Source: Christiangramia oceanisediminis (GTDB taxonomy: Bacteria; Bacteroidota; Bacteroidia; Flavobacteriales; Flavobacteriaceae). From it: a stretch of 64,000 bases of DNA. The stretch is from NCBI RefSeq assembly GCF_022570735.2, contig NZ_JANCNS010000001.1, positions 1,364,001 to 1,428,000 of the forward strand. Direction: 5' to 3'. The notes below the pieces were generated by a model. That model searched no databases. It was not told the DNA's origin and saw nothing but the letters and a program-made list of their open reading frames with translations. Shown here piece after piece: positions 49,171-57,790 of this stretch (the stretch's first letter is position 1; each line of letters starts with the position of its first letter). Position numbers and translations under genes: made by a program.

Positions 49171-49383
49171 ATTTAGATAAACTAAGTAGCACAAAACAGC
49201 AATCACATGTGTGTTATTTTCCACATTTTTGACAGGTAAAATCTTAAAATTCTACATAATATTTTGTGAAAATGGAAGGTTGAATTTTAATAATGCACTG
49301 AATACAAGGCTTTATTGAGAATTGTGCAAATTCGGCATAATTATTTATCTATATAGTTCATCAATTCTTAAATGATAGAAATT
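49171..49383. other. Upstream region of the PepSY-like gene
   Basis: 213-bp AT-rich gap, no ORF. It must contain the promoter; no full consensus was found by eye. Confidence 0.35.
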
Positions 49384-49719
49384 ATGAAAAAGTTTGTTTT
49401 AAGTATTATGTGTACCGGTGCGTTGTTCTTTGCAACCCAGAACATGAGCGCCCAAGTAGAGGAAGTAGAAGAGATTTCAACAGAGGTCGAAATGCAGGAG
49501 GAATATGCAAGTGTAGAGGTAAGTGAGCTTCCACAGGCGGTTAAGGATGCTATTGAAGCCGATTACAGCGGGGCAGTAGCTACTGAAGCCTGGATGAAGA
49601 CCAAAGAGGGCAAAAAAGTATATAAGCTTAAACTCGATGTGGATGGTAAAACCGAAAAGGTTTATATAGATCAGGACGGTAACTGGATGAAAAAAGATAA
49701 AAATAAAGATACCAAATAA
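49384..49719 (+). CDS. Secreted PepSY-like protein
   Basis: A 111-residue protein starting at the ATG at 49384 (MKKFVLSIMCTGALFFATQNMSAQ), a signal peptide cleaved after AQ; an ATG 12 bp upstream gives no extra signal feature. The mature part has an acidic stretch (VEEVEEISTEVEMQEE) and a PepSY/BLIP-like alpha-beta unit: LPQAVKDAIEADYSGAVATEAWMKTKEGKKVYKLKL (about 46-85). PepSY-type proteins are thought to inhibit proteases or bind ligands. Single gene. Confidence 0.75.
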   Translation: MKKFVLSIMCTGALFFATQNMSAQVEEVEEISTEVEMQEEYASVEVSELPQAVKDAIEADYSGAVATEAWMKTKEGKKVYKLKLDVDGKTEKVYIDQDGNWMKKDKNKDTK

Positions 49720-49796
49720 TAAAGCCCTGTAGACCGAGAAACCAACTCCGGGCAGGCAGATGAATGAAATAATTGAGGGAATTCTACCCCGGCAGC

Positions 49797-49877
49797 AACA
49801 AACAAAAAGGTGGGCAACTTCAGGAATACCTGAACTATAAAGCTAACTAACAATAAACCTCCACTTTTTTGTTTGTT
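49797..49877. repeat. Long imperfect inverted repeat with inner hairpin
   Basis: Left arm 49797-49814 (AACAAACAAAAAGGTGGG) and right arm 49858-49877 pair with few mismatches. In the 43-nt loop there is a smaller hairpin TCAGG/CCTGA. It is downstream of the PepSY-like gene; it may be an mRNA 3' structure, a small RNA or a degenerate mobile relic. Confidence 0.5.
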
Positions 49878-49932
49878 TTTAATGAAATTGGAAATCTGCA
49901 AAATGGAATTCAGGACAGGAATATCTGTCTTT

Positions 49933-49964
49933 AAAGGGAAGTTAAAATTAACTTCCCTTTTTTA
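49933..49964 (+). terminator. Intrinsic terminator before the response regulator
   Basis: 13-bp perfect stem AAAGGGAAGTTAA/TTAACTTCCCTTT with 2-nt centre and T run. It closes the transcript that includes the long inverted repeat. Confidence 0.85.
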
Positions 49965-49999
49965 TGTTTTATTTTAAAATTTTATGATTTAAAGATTCT

Positions 50000-50007
50000 T
50001 ACCTTTG
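50000..50007 (+). promoter_or_regulatory. -7 box of the response-regulator gene
   Basis: TACCTTTG, matching TAnnTTTG, 20 bp before the ATG; no clear -33 TTG. Confidence 0.45.
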
Positions 50008-50027
50008 CCGTGCTATAAAACTCGTGT

Positions 50028-51383
50028 ATGTCTAAAGTTCTGGTAGTTGAAGACGATGTGGCCTTTGGTACCATGTTAAAAACCTTTCTAGAGAAAAGGG
50101 ATTATCAGGTTAGTTTGGTTTATTCGGCTGCAGAGGCCTTCAGTAAAATATCAGCAAATAAGTTCGATCTGGTTCTAACCGATGTTCGGTTGCCTGATAA
50201 TGACGGTTTGGAGATCCTTCAGAGAGTGAAGAATGAGAATCCTGCCACCCAGGTAATCGTCATGACTAGTTATGCCGAGATCAGTATGGCAGTAAAGGCG
50301 ATGAAAGAAGGCGCCTTCGATTATGTTTCAAAACCTTTTAGACCGGAATCCATACTTCAGACAATAAATAATGCCCTGGAAAGTGGGGAGGTAATCGTGG
50401 AGCCTGCTAAGCCTAAAACGGTTAAGAGATCTGGTTCGACCTATCTGAATGATGATTCAGAAATGGTTAAAGGAGTTAGTGAAGCATCCAGGCGTCTCAA
50501 TGATTATGTGGAACTGGTAGCACCCACCAATATGTCTGTTCTTATTACGGGTGAAAGTGGTACCGGAAAGGAGCAGATCGCCAAAAGCATACACCTTCAA
50601 AGCAAAAGAAGTTCAGCTCCATTCATCGCGGTAGACTGCGGTGCGATTCCAAAGGAGATCGCTTCCAGTGAATTCTTTGGCCATATAAAAGGTTCATTTA
50701 CCGGGGCGATTAGTGATAAAACCGGGCATTTTGAAGCAGCTAACGGTGGAACATTATTTCTCGATGAGATTGGAAACCTTACTTATGAACTACAGGTACA
50801 GTTGCTGCGCGCACTTCAGGAAAGAAGGGTAAAACCAGTAGGGAGCAATACCGAGATACAGGTAGACATCAGGGTAGTCACAGCTACCAATGAAGACCTT
50901 TCACAGGCGGTAAAAGACGGAGAATTCAGGGAAGACCTTTATCACAGGCTGAACGAATTTTCGATCAAGGTACCGGCACTAAGAGAAAGAAAAGAAGATC
51001 TTATGCTATTTGCCAACCAGTTTCTGGATGAAGCGAATAAGGATCTTGAAAAGGATGTGGTTGGTTTTTCAGATGAAGCCATACATGCTTTTAAAAATTA
51101 CAACTGGCCCGGGAATTTGCGGGAGTTGAAAAATATGGTGAAAAGGGCAGTTTTGCTTACCAGGGATGATTTAATCCCGTTAAAGGTTTTGCCACACGAG
51201 ATCGCAACGGCTACTCGAAATAATGATAACGATTACGGCCTGTTCAAAAACAGGAATGAAGAACAGCTTATTCTGGACGCACTCGAAAAGACTGGCGGAA
51301 ATAAAAGCAAAGCGGCACGAATGCTCTCCATAGACCGGAAAACCCTTTACAATAAACTGAAGCAATACGGTATTAAACTGTAG
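50028..51383 (+). CDS. Sigma-54-dependent response regulator (NtrC/AtoC-type)
   Basis: A 451-residue regulator in three parts. Receiver domain 1-120 with phospho-acceptor Asp52 and Lys102. AAA+ sigma-54 activation domain (about 145-375) with Walker A GESGTGK (175-181), the sigma-54 contact loop GSFTGA (a variant of GAFTGA) and an intact Walker-B-type LFLDEIGN. C-terminal Fis-type helix-turn-helix (about 410-451: [25 protein letters not shown]). It should drive sigma-54 promoters once phosphorylated. The gene converges with, and overlaps by 11 bp, the hybrid kinase gene, its most likely partner. Confidence 0.93.
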   Translation: MSKVLVVEDDVAFGTMLKTFLEKRDYQVSLVYSAAEAFSKISANKFDLVLTDVRLPDNDGLEILQRVKNENPATQVIVMTSYAEISMAVKAMKEGAFDYVSKPFRPESILQTINNALESGEVIVEPAKPKTVKRSGSTYLNDDSEMVKGVSEASRRLNDYVELVAPTNMSVLITGESGTGKEQIAKSIHLQSKRSSAPFIAVDCGAIPKEIASSEFFGHIKGSFTGAISDKTGHFEAANGGTLFLDEIGNLTYELQVQLLRALQERRVKPVGSNTEIQVDIRVVTATNEDLSQAVKDGEFREDLYHRLNEFSIKVPALRERKEDLMLFANQFLDEANKDLEKDVVGFSDEAIHAFKNYNWPGNLRELKNMVKRAVLLTRDDLIPLKVLPHEIATATRNNDNDYGLFKNRNEEQLILDALEKTGGNKSKAARMLSIDRKTLYNKLKQYGIKL

Positions 51384-53814
51384 TTTCGGTTCTAAGATCA
51401 GCCATCAGGCTGTTCAATCGGTTTTTCAGGTCTTTGAATTCTGCAGGTTTTACTGGTTGCCTTTCCTCGATTTTCATAAGGATCTGAACGATACTCCTGG
51501 CTTTCATTTGCCGCAGCATAGGTAACATTCTATGAGCCAGTTTTCCCATTCTATCCTGGTCCTCATTTTTATAAGCCTGCTCGAGTTCTCTTAAACTTTC
51601 GCCGGCGCCTTCGAGAAATGCCTGTAAAATGGTTTGCATGGCGGCCTCATCCTGGCCTGAAAACTCGAAAATCTCACTAAGATCATAGGTATCACCTACC
51701 AGCTTTTCGCTTTTAGATTTTTCTATAGTATCCTCTTTGCGATATCTTATTTCCAGCAATTCAGCAATTGCCTTTTTTAGGTCCCCGGGTTTATAGGGTT
51801 TCAGAAGATTATTATTAAAGCCAACCCTGGAATAAACCTCTTTGGAAACATCGGTTCTGCCCGAAAGCGCAATTACGGGAAGGTCTTTTAATTCTTCCTG
51901 CTCACGGATGATCTCGATGAGATCGAATCCGTCGAGAACAGGCATTTGAATATCGGTAAGGATAATATCATATTCCTTTTCTGAAAGTTTCTCCAGGGCG
52001 ATCTTCCCGTTGCTGGCAGTATCTATCTCGAATCCCATGGATTTAGCCAGTTCTACTGTGAGCGAAAGCTGTCCTGGCTCATCGTCTACGATAAGTGCGC
52101 TTAGACCTATATTTTCAAACTTTTTAGGCATGGTGATCTCTGGCTCCTGTTCTTCCTTTTCAATTTCTTCCCGTGCTCCTGAAAGTTTTTTAACCGGGAT
52201 GGAAATAACGAATTCACTTCCCTTTCCAGGTTCACTATCCACTTTTATAGATCCTTCCAGAAGCTCTGTGAGCCTTTTAGTAATAGCAAGCCCCAGGCCA
52301 GAACCGCCAAAACGCTTTTCTATACTGCTGTTTTCCTGGGAGAATTCTTCGAAAATATTTTCCTGCATCGCTTTGGAAATGCCTATTCCCGTGTCTTTTA
52401 CCTTCAGTTTTAGTATATGGTCATCGGCTTGTTTTTCAATAAGTTCGGCACTGATGAGAATGTGGCCTTTTTCGGTGAATTTCCACGCATTTGAGATCAA
52501 ATTCGCCAGTATCTGTTTGATCCTGAATGGATCACCCTGTATTTGAGCATTTGTAGCCGGTGAGAACTCAACCTTTATTTCCACATCTTTGTTCTTCTCG
52601 GCAGGGATCACATTGTTGATGGTATCCTCGATCAGTTTTTTCGGATTAAATGAGATCTTTTCGATCAACATTTTCCCGGCTTCCAGCTTCGAAAGATCCA
52701 GCAGGTCATTAACAAGGTGTAGAATGAACTGTGATGATTTCTTGATCTGGGTGAGATAGTGTTTTTGCTTTTCATCCAGCCCTGTTTTCTGGATCAGATC
52801 GGTATATCCCATAACGGTGGTAAGCGGACTTCGAAGATCGTGTGTGATCGCCGCCATGAACTGTTCGCGCCTGGCTAGCAGGGATTCGGCAAACTCCTTT
52901 GCTTCTTCGAGTTCCATTCGGTATCGCTGACTTCTGGTTATATCCCCAATGATATTGATAATGAAGAAGATAATAATGATCGCGATGATGGAACCTCCAA
53001 AAATGATGATAGTTTGAGTCTCGTTCAGCATCTCCTGGAAAACCTGAGCCCGCTGTACCGAATTTTCACGTTCCTTTTGTTCAAGTCCAGAAAGCAATCT
53101 CCTTAACTGCTGGTTCACGATCATATCGTTGTTGAGCAGCTGATTTTCCTTCTGGATGACCTCATTCTGAAATTGACGGTTTGCAAATTCCAGGTCGGTA
53201 AGTACCCGTTTCACCGATTGCACCAGTGAATCCAGGCGCTGGCTCGTGATCTGCTCAGCATTGTCTTCGCGGGAATATTCCAGCCACTTAATAAGGACGT
53301 CTTTCTGGTAAGGTTTAAGATTTCTGAACCTGTTCTCGTAATTATAATCCTTGAAAGAGGCGTCAATATTTCGTAATTCGGCAAGAGCCTTTGAGTAATA
53401 ATTGGTATTTCTGTCGGTATCACGAAGGGCTACCAGTTCCTTAAGGTTTTCGGTCTTTTTTTCCAGAAGTTTGGACATGCTGTCCACTTCGGTTTCCAAA
53501 TCTATATCCTGGTAGGTCTGCTCCAGTTCCCTTAATTTATTGCGAATGGTATCTATCTGGGCATTATAGAGATCCAGTTCATCTTCGTTGCCGGTCTGTA
53601 TCAAACGACGGCTTATATTTTCAGATTCGTTGAGGTCGGTAGAAATTTCACTAACCAGAATAAGTTGTTGGTTATTCTCGGTATTGGACTGTGCAATTTC
53701 TGAGTAGGCAATTACCTGGTTGTAGATATACCACACAGCCAAACCAGCCAGAATGGCTACGATAAGGTAACCAGCAACTACTTTAACCGTGATGTTGCGC
53801 TTGGTGTTGGACAT
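51373..53814 (-). CDS. Tripartite hybrid sensor histidine kinase (HisKA-HATPase-REC-HPt)
   Basis: An 813-residue membrane kinase. TM1 (about 11-31), a long helical periplasmic sensor region (about 35-265) with coiled-coil signs, TM2 (about 269-290), HisKA with phospho-accepting His325 in THDLRSP, HATPase with DTGIGI and GGSGLGLAI, receiver with Asp621 in LTDIQMPVLDG, and a C-terminal HPt with His761 in AHRM. This is the BarA/ArcB layout for a four-step phosphorelay. It lies tail to tail with the sigma-54-type regulator, to which the HPt could hand the phosphate. The stimulus is unknown. Confidence 0.93.
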   Translation of the reverse strand: MSNTKRNITVKVVAGYLIVAILAGLAVWYIYNQVIAYSEIAQSNTENNQQLILVSEISTDLNESENISRRLIQTGNEDELDLYNAQIDTIRNKLRELEQTYQDIDLETEVDSMSKLLEKKTENLKELVALRDTDRNTNYYSKALAELRNIDASFKDYNYENRFRNLKPYQKDVLIKWLEYSREDNAEQITSQRLDSLVQSVKRVLTDLEFANRQFQNEVIQKENQLLNNDMIVNQQLRRLLSGLEQKERENSVQRAQVFQEMLNETQTIIIFGGSIIAIIIIFFIINIIGDITRSQRYRMELEEAKEFAESLLARREQFMAAITHDLRSPLTTVMGYTDLIQKTGLDEKQKHYLTQIKKSSQFILHLVNDLLDLSKLEAGKMLIEKISFNPKKLIEDTINNVIPAEKNKDVEIKVEFSPATNAQIQGDPFRIKQILANLISNAWKFTEKGHILISAELIEKQADDHILKLKVKDTGIGISKAMQENIFEEFSQENSSIEKRFGGSGLGLAITKRLTELLEGSIKVDSEPGKGSEFVISIPVKKLSGAREEIEKEEQEPEITMPKKFENIGLSALIVDDEPGQLSLTVELAKSMGFEIDTASNGKIALEKLSEKEYDIILTDIQMPVLDGFDLIEIIREQEELKDLPVIALSGRTDVSKEVYSRVGFNNNLLKPYKPGDLKKAIAELLEIRYRKEDTIEKSKSEKLVGDTYDLSEIFEFSGQDEAAMQTILQAFLEGAGESLRELEQAYKNEDQDRMGKLAHRMLPMLRQMKARSIVQILMKIEERQPVKPAEFKDLKNRLNSLMADLRTETTV

Positions 53815-53868
53815 TGCTGTAAAATTTAACCAAAATTAAGCCAATTCTGTGAAATCTGACGATTTGTA

Positions 53869-53898
53869 TTGCTTTTCTGAAAAAGCATGTTACATTTG
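53869..53898 (+). promoter_or_regulatory. Promoter of the TPP-riboswitch/TonB receptor transcript
   Basis: TTG (53869-53871), 19-bp spacer, TACATTTG (53891-53898): a close consensus match. The predicted start is a few bases before the aptamer. Confidence 0.7.
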
Positions 53899-53909
53899 CG
53901 CAAAATCTC

Positions 53910-54012
53910 AAAGGGGTGCCATGTTTATGACATGGCTGAGATCATACCCAATGAACCTGGGCAGGTAATGCTGCCAAGGGAATGTGCGAAAGCACAGTGT
54001 ATGCACTCCTGT
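53910..54012 (+). promoter_or_regulatory. TPP (thiamine pyrophosphate) riboswitch
   Basis: The THI-box hallmarks occur in order: GGGGTGCC (53913-53920), GGCTGAGAtCATACCCaATGAACCT-type P2/P3 strands, and the P4/P5 closing TAATGCTGCCAAGGGAA (53966-53982). Two downstream segments form a likely expression platform: hairpin TGTGC-GAAA-GCACA (53984-53997) and GCACTCCT (54003-54010), which can pair with AGGGGTGC of the aptamer. It lies 86 nt before the TonB receptor ATG. Its presence predicts thiamine control of the receptor. Confidence 0.93.
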
Positions 54013-54097
54013 TATTGCGCCATGCAGTATCAGGATTTTTTATTTTAAACCAAAACCAAAGAATAATCGCCCCTTTTATTCGTAAAAATCTTTACGG

Positions 54098-56479
54098 ATG
54101 AAATTTGTATTATCTTTTTTGGGTCTTTTCTTTTTGACATTACAGGCCCAGTCCCAGGAATTTACCGTTTCTGGCACAGTTACCGAAAATGGCGTTCCTA
54201 TTGAGGAAGCCTCAGTTTATGTGAGGAGTATAGGCTCCGGAACCCTTACCGATGAAAACGGAAATTACCAGATCAACCTCCAGGAAGGTGAATATGTACT
54301 GGTCTTTTCCTTCGGAAATCAAAAAATAAAAGAGATTGACCTGAACGGAGACATGGAAGTGAATGTTGATCTTTCCGGTGCCAGGGAATCTCTGGAGGAG
54401 GTCTTTTTATCCTCGGTTAGGGTGAATGCACAGTCACCTATTACCTACAGTAACTTAACCAATGAGGAGATCGAAGACCGGAACCTTGGGCAGGATATCC
54501 CGGTTTTGATGAGCTATATGCCCAACGTGGTGACCACAACCGATGCTGGAAACGGGGTAGGATACACAGGCATAAGGGTTCGTGGTAGCGACGCCACCCG
54601 TGTAAATGTTACCATTAACGGGATTCCTTATAACGATGCGGAAAGCCAGGGAACCTTTTGGGTGAACCTGGGGGATTTTGCCTCTTCAGTAGAGAACTTA
54701 CAGCTTCAAAGAGGTGTTGGAACTTCTACCAATGGTGCTGGTGCCTTTGGAGCGAGTTTGAACATACTTACCGATTCCTATAAAAAGGAAGCCCAGGCCG
54801 AGCTTGCCAATAGTATTGGTTCCTATAATACTTTTAAACACACCCTTAAGTTCAGCACAGGACTTATCAATGACCACTGGGAAGTTGCCGGAAGGGCTTC
54901 AAAGATCAGAAGTGACGGGTATATTGACAGGGCGAGTTCAGATCTGAAATCTTATTTCCTGCAGGGGACCTATGTAGATGAAAATACGCTGGTGAAAGCG
55001 TTAGGATTTGGCGGAAGTGAACGTACCTACCAGGCCTGGTATGGGATAGATGCCGAAACCCTTGAAAATGACCGAACCTTCAACCCGGCTGGGATGTATA
55101 CCGATGAGAATGGGAATACCCAGTTCTATGATAATCAAACCGATAATTATAAGCAGGATCACTACCAGCTGCTCTGGAACCAGGAGTACGGTGGTAACTG
55201 GTCTTCGAATATCGCGCTTCATTATACCTACGGAAGGGGTTATTATGAAGAATATAACGAGGATGCCGATCTAACTGAATTTGGTCTTCAGCCTTTCATC
55301 GCCAACGGGGAAGAGATGACCACTACAGATATAGTGGGTACGAAATGGCTGGATAATCATTTCTACGGAAGTGTTTTCAGCCTGAATTATCAAAACACTA
55401 ACTGGGATATCACACTGGGTGGTGGCTGGAACAAGTATAAAGGAGATCATTTTGGAGAAGTGCTTTACACCAGATTTGCACGAAATAACGATCCTTACGA
55501 GCCGTATTACTTTAACCAGGCAGATAAAACCGATTTCAATATCTACGGAAAGGCCAATTTCGCCATCACCGAAAAACTGGCTGGTTATGCCGATCTGCAG
55601 TTAAGAACCATTAATTACGAGACAGATGGCTTGCTGGACGATCAAAGCAGGTTTTTGAATGAAGATAACTTTAGTTTTTTCAACCCGAAGGCTGGTTTAA
55701 CTTATGAACTAAATAGCGCTAACCAGTTCTATTTTTCGTACGCAAGGGCTCACCGCGAACCCAGCCGTAACGATTATGAGAATGGTGACCCGGAGCCGGA
55801 AGAGCTGAACGATTTTGAGCTTGGATGGAGGATAAGTAAACCTTCATTTCAGATCAATTCCAACCTGTATTTTATGGATTACCAGAACCAGCTGGTGTTA
55901 ACCGGTGGGATAGACGACGTGGGAGCATTTATAAGGGCTAATAGTGGTAACAGTTATAGGCTTGGACTGGAAATCGATGCTGCGTTCAGGCTTTCAGAAA
56001 AGTTCAGTGTCAGGCCAAATATCTCACTGAGCAGAAATAAAAATGTGGATTTTGTCTCCACTTTTAACGGAGAGCTGGTGAACTATGGAGATACCGATAT
56101 TTCATACTCTCCAGAGATCGTAGCCGGAAATATGATCGAGTTCAGGCCGGTAAATGGCCTGGAGCTAAAGCTACTTACCAAATATGTGGGTGAGCAGTAC
56201 ATGAGCAATATTGAGGCTGAAAATTCCAGGCTGGATGCTTACTTCGTGAACGACTTCAATGTACAGTACAGTCTTGGTGATTTCTGGGAATTCAGGGAAG
56301 TGATCTTTACCGGGCTGGTGAACAACGTTTTTAACGAAAAGTATGTTTCCAACGGTTATTATTACACCTTTGATGTGCCTAATGAAGATTTGCCTTCAGG
56401 CGTGCAGACCTTAGATGGTGCCGGTTATTATCCGCAGGCGACCACCAACTTTTTGCTGGGGCTAAGCCTGAAACTTTAA
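54098..56479 (+). CDS. TonB-dependent outer-membrane receptor, predicted thiamine transporter
   Basis: A 793-residue receptor: signal peptide (1-20, ending QSQ), carboxypeptidase-regulatory-like N-terminal domain (about 24-105), plug domain (about 115-235, with GIRVRGSDATRVNVTINGIPYNDAESQGTFWVN), and a 22-strand barrel ending in TTNFLLGLSLKL with terminal Leu. No TonB-box or SusD partner is apparent. The TPP riboswitch in its leader indicates that it imports thiamine or a precursor; receptors with this arrangement are known as thiamine-regulated outer-membrane receptors in Bacteroidota. A terminator follows, so it is monocistronic. Confidence 0.9.
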   Translation: MKFVLSFLGLFFLTLQAQSQEFTVSGTVTENGVPIEEASVYVRSIGSGTLTDENGNYQINLQEGEYVLVFSFGNQKIKEIDLNGDMEVNVDLSGARESLEEVFLSSVRVNAQSPITYSNLTNEEIEDRNLGQDIPVLMSYMPNVVTTTDAGNGVGYTGIRVRGSDATRVNVTINGIPYNDAESQGTFWVNLGDFASSVENLQLQRGVGTSTNGAGAFGASLNILTDSYKKEAQAELANSIGSYNTFKHTLKFSTGLINDHWEVAGRASKIRSDGYIDRASSDLKSYFLQGTYVDENTLVKALGFGGSERTYQAWYGIDAETLENDRTFNPAGMYTDENGNTQFYDNQTDNYKQDHYQLLWNQEYGGNWSSNIALHYTYGRGYYEEYNEDADLTEFGLQPFIANGEEMTTTDIVGTKWLDNHFYGSVFSLNYQNTNWDITLGGGWNKYKGDHFGEVLYTRFARNNDPYEPYYFNQADKTDFNIYGKANFAITEKLAGYADLQLRTINYETDGLLDDQSRFLNEDNFSFFNPKAGLTYELNSANQFYFSYARAHREPSRNDYENGDPEPEELNDFELGWRISKPSFQINSNLYFMDYQNQLVLTGGIDDVGAFIRANSGNSYRLGLEIDAAFRLSEKFSVRPNISLSRNKNVDFVSTFNGELVNYGDTDISYSPEIVAGNMIEFRPVNGLELKLLTKYVGEQYMSNIEAENSRLDAYFVNDFNVQYSLGDFWEFREVIFTGLVNNVFNEKYVSNGYYYTFDVPNEDLPSGVQTLDGAGYYPQATTNFLLGLSLKL

Positions 56480-56502
56480 ATATTGTGTTTGAATTTGAAA
56501 TG

Positions 56503-56542
56503 CCTCCTTTCCCCGGTCTAAATACCGGGAGAGGAGGTTTTT
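56503..56542 (+). terminator. Intrinsic terminator of the TonB receptor gene
   Basis: Bipartite stem CCTCC/GGAGG outside and CCCGGT/ACCGGG inside, with T run ending at 56542. It reaches the stop of the converging lipoprotein gene. Confidence 0.85.
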
Positions 56543-56970
56543 TAATTCCATACTTCTACGGTGTTACCCGATCTTTGAACCCGGTATGGCTTCATGGTAT
56601 ACTGGCCCTGACCTTCTGAAAGTTCACCCGTTATGATATTATAGGAATTCCCTTCGCAATCGCAGGTTGCGATGATCCCCTCGACCGTCATCCCGGAACA
56701 TTGACTTGGCGGATGATTGGGATCGCTCAATTCAAATGCCGAAAACTGGGAGCCATTGATGTTGTAAACCACAACGCCTTTTACGCCCTGCTGGTAAGTC
56801 ACAAATGAGTTTCCTGCGTACTGAAGATCGTTATATTGAGGCAGATTGAGATTATATTGGAGTCTTACCGTAAGATCCGGCAAATTGGGGTTATTCCTGA
56901 AATTGTCATCAGAATCTGAGCAGCTTAAGAGCATTAGAAAAACAAGTAAAACCAGATTGATTTTTTTCAT
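56542..56970 (-). CDS. Hypothetical lipoprotein
   Basis: 142 residues. The lipobox ends at Cys17 (MLLSC). The mature part is small, beta-rich and Asn/Gly/Tyr-rich, with two Cys (about 92-110, PSQCSGMTV and TCDCEG) that could form a Rieske-like or disulphide-bonded loop; TCDCEG resembles a Rieske [2Fe-2S] Cys-x-Cys corner but has no His pair in register that I can see. No family assigned. It has converging and diverging neighbours, so it is a single gene. Confidence 0.65.
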   Translation of the reverse strand: MKKINLVLLVFLMLLSCSDSDDNFRNNPNLPDLTVRLQYNLNLPQYNDLQYAGNSFVTYQQGVKGVVVYNINGSQFSAFELSDPNHPPSQCSGMTVEGIIATCDCEGNSYNIITGELSEGQGQYTMKPYRVQRSGNTVEVWN

Positions 56971-57001
56971 CTTAAATCTTTGTGAGGCGAAAATAATATA
57001 A

Positions 57002-57032
57002 TTGTTCCTAAAGATTAAATTTCATACATTTG
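57002..57032 (+). promoter_or_regulatory. Promoter upstream of greA
   Basis: TTG (57002-57004), 20-bp spacer, TACATTTG (57025-57032). Transcription should start at about 57038, about 180 nt before the greA ATG. Confidence 0.7.
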
Positions 57033-57039
57033 TTAAAGG

Positions 57040-57065
57040 AAATCCCGCTGAGACTGGGATTTTTT
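57040..57065 (+). terminator. Terminator-like hairpin at the 5' end of the greA leader
   Basis: 7-bp stem AAATCCC/GGGATTT and six T in a row, only a few bases after the predicted transcription start. No gene ends here, so it is a candidate attenuator producing a tiny leader RNA. Confidence 0.55.
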
Positions 57066-57172
57066 CAGTTAATGACATTAGTTTAAACCTTCCGAACTAG
57101 GCTGTTAGATTCGGATTGATCCCGATCCAGGGAGTCTGAAATTTTACTAAAAATCATTATTAGCGATTTTAA

Positions 57173-57198
57173 GGAACAGGAATTTATTTCCTGGTTCC
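57173..57198 (+). promoter_or_regulatory. Second hairpin in the greA leader
   Basis: Stem GGAACAGGAA/TTCCTGGTTCC with one bulged C and a 5-nt loop, 22 bp before the ATG; no T run. It may affect stability or translation of the greA mRNA. Confidence 0.5.
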
Positions 57199-57220
57199 CG
57201 AGTATTAAAACGACAAAGTT

Positions 57221-57697
57221 ATGAGTAAAGTATCTTATTATACCCCTGAAGGGTTGAAAAAGCTCAGAGATGAACTAAATCATCTTAAAGATGTGGAACG
57301 GCCAAAAGCTTCTCAGGCTATTGCTGAAGCCAGAGATAAAGGAGATCTAAGTGAAAATGCTGAATACGATGCTGCAAAAGAGGCTCAGGGCTTGCTGGAA
57401 ATGAAAATATCGAAGCTGGAAGAAGTGGTTGCCAATGCACGGGTGATCGATGAATCTCAGTTAGATACTTCTAAGGTATTGGTTCACTCGCATGTGAAGA
57501 TAAAGAATAAGACCAATGGCGCCGAAATGGAATACAAGCTGGTAGCTCAGAGTGAAGCCGACCTTAAGTCGGGAAAGATATCTGTAGATTCTCCTATTGG
57601 GAAAGGTCTTTTGGGTAAACAGGTTGGTGATACGGCCGAAATTGAAGTGCCTAACGGTACGGTAAAGTTCGAAGTGATCGAGATCTGGAGAGATTAG
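57221..57697 (+). CDS. greA: Transcription elongation factor GreA
   Basis: A 158-residue factor that rescues backtracked RNA polymerase by stimulating RNA cleavage. It has the N-terminal coiled coil (about 8-75, with the tip residues DLSENAEYDAAKE, where Asp and Glu at the tip coordinate the catalytic Mg2+) and the C-terminal FKBP-like domain (about 80-158). Full length and intact. It is expressed from a consensus promoter with an unusual leader holding two hairpins, and it ends in its own terminator. Confidence 0.96.
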   Translation: MSKVSYYTPEGLKKLRDELNHLKDVERPKASQAIAEARDKGDLSENAEYDAAKEAQGLLEMKISKLEEVVANARVIDESQLDTSKVLVHSHVKIKNKTNGAEMEYKLVAQSEADLKSGKISVDSPIGKGLLGKQVGDTAEIEVPNGTVKFEVIEIWRD

Positions 57698-57720
57698 CAG
57701 TTCTGTCTTAATAAACTTTA

Positions 57721-57770
57721 ATCCTTTTCTAACATCTATAATTTTAGATTTGAGAAAAGGATTTTTAATT
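57721..57770 (+). terminator. Intrinsic terminator of greA
   Basis: Outer stem ATCCTTTTCT/AGAAAAGGAT and inner stem ATCTA/TAGAT, T run. It begins 23 bp after the stop. Confidence 0.8.
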
Positions 57771-57790
57771 TTAGTGAAAACCAACCAGTT

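Noticed and set aside
52010-52546. 178-codon frame on the plus strand
   Set aside because: Antisense to the HATPase and receiver region of the hybrid kinase; Ser/Pro-rich shadow composition.
56542-56970. Rieske iron-sulphur lipoprotein
   Set aside because: TCDCEG hints at a Cys-x-Cys corner, but the Cys-x-His pairs of a Rieske centre are not present in register.
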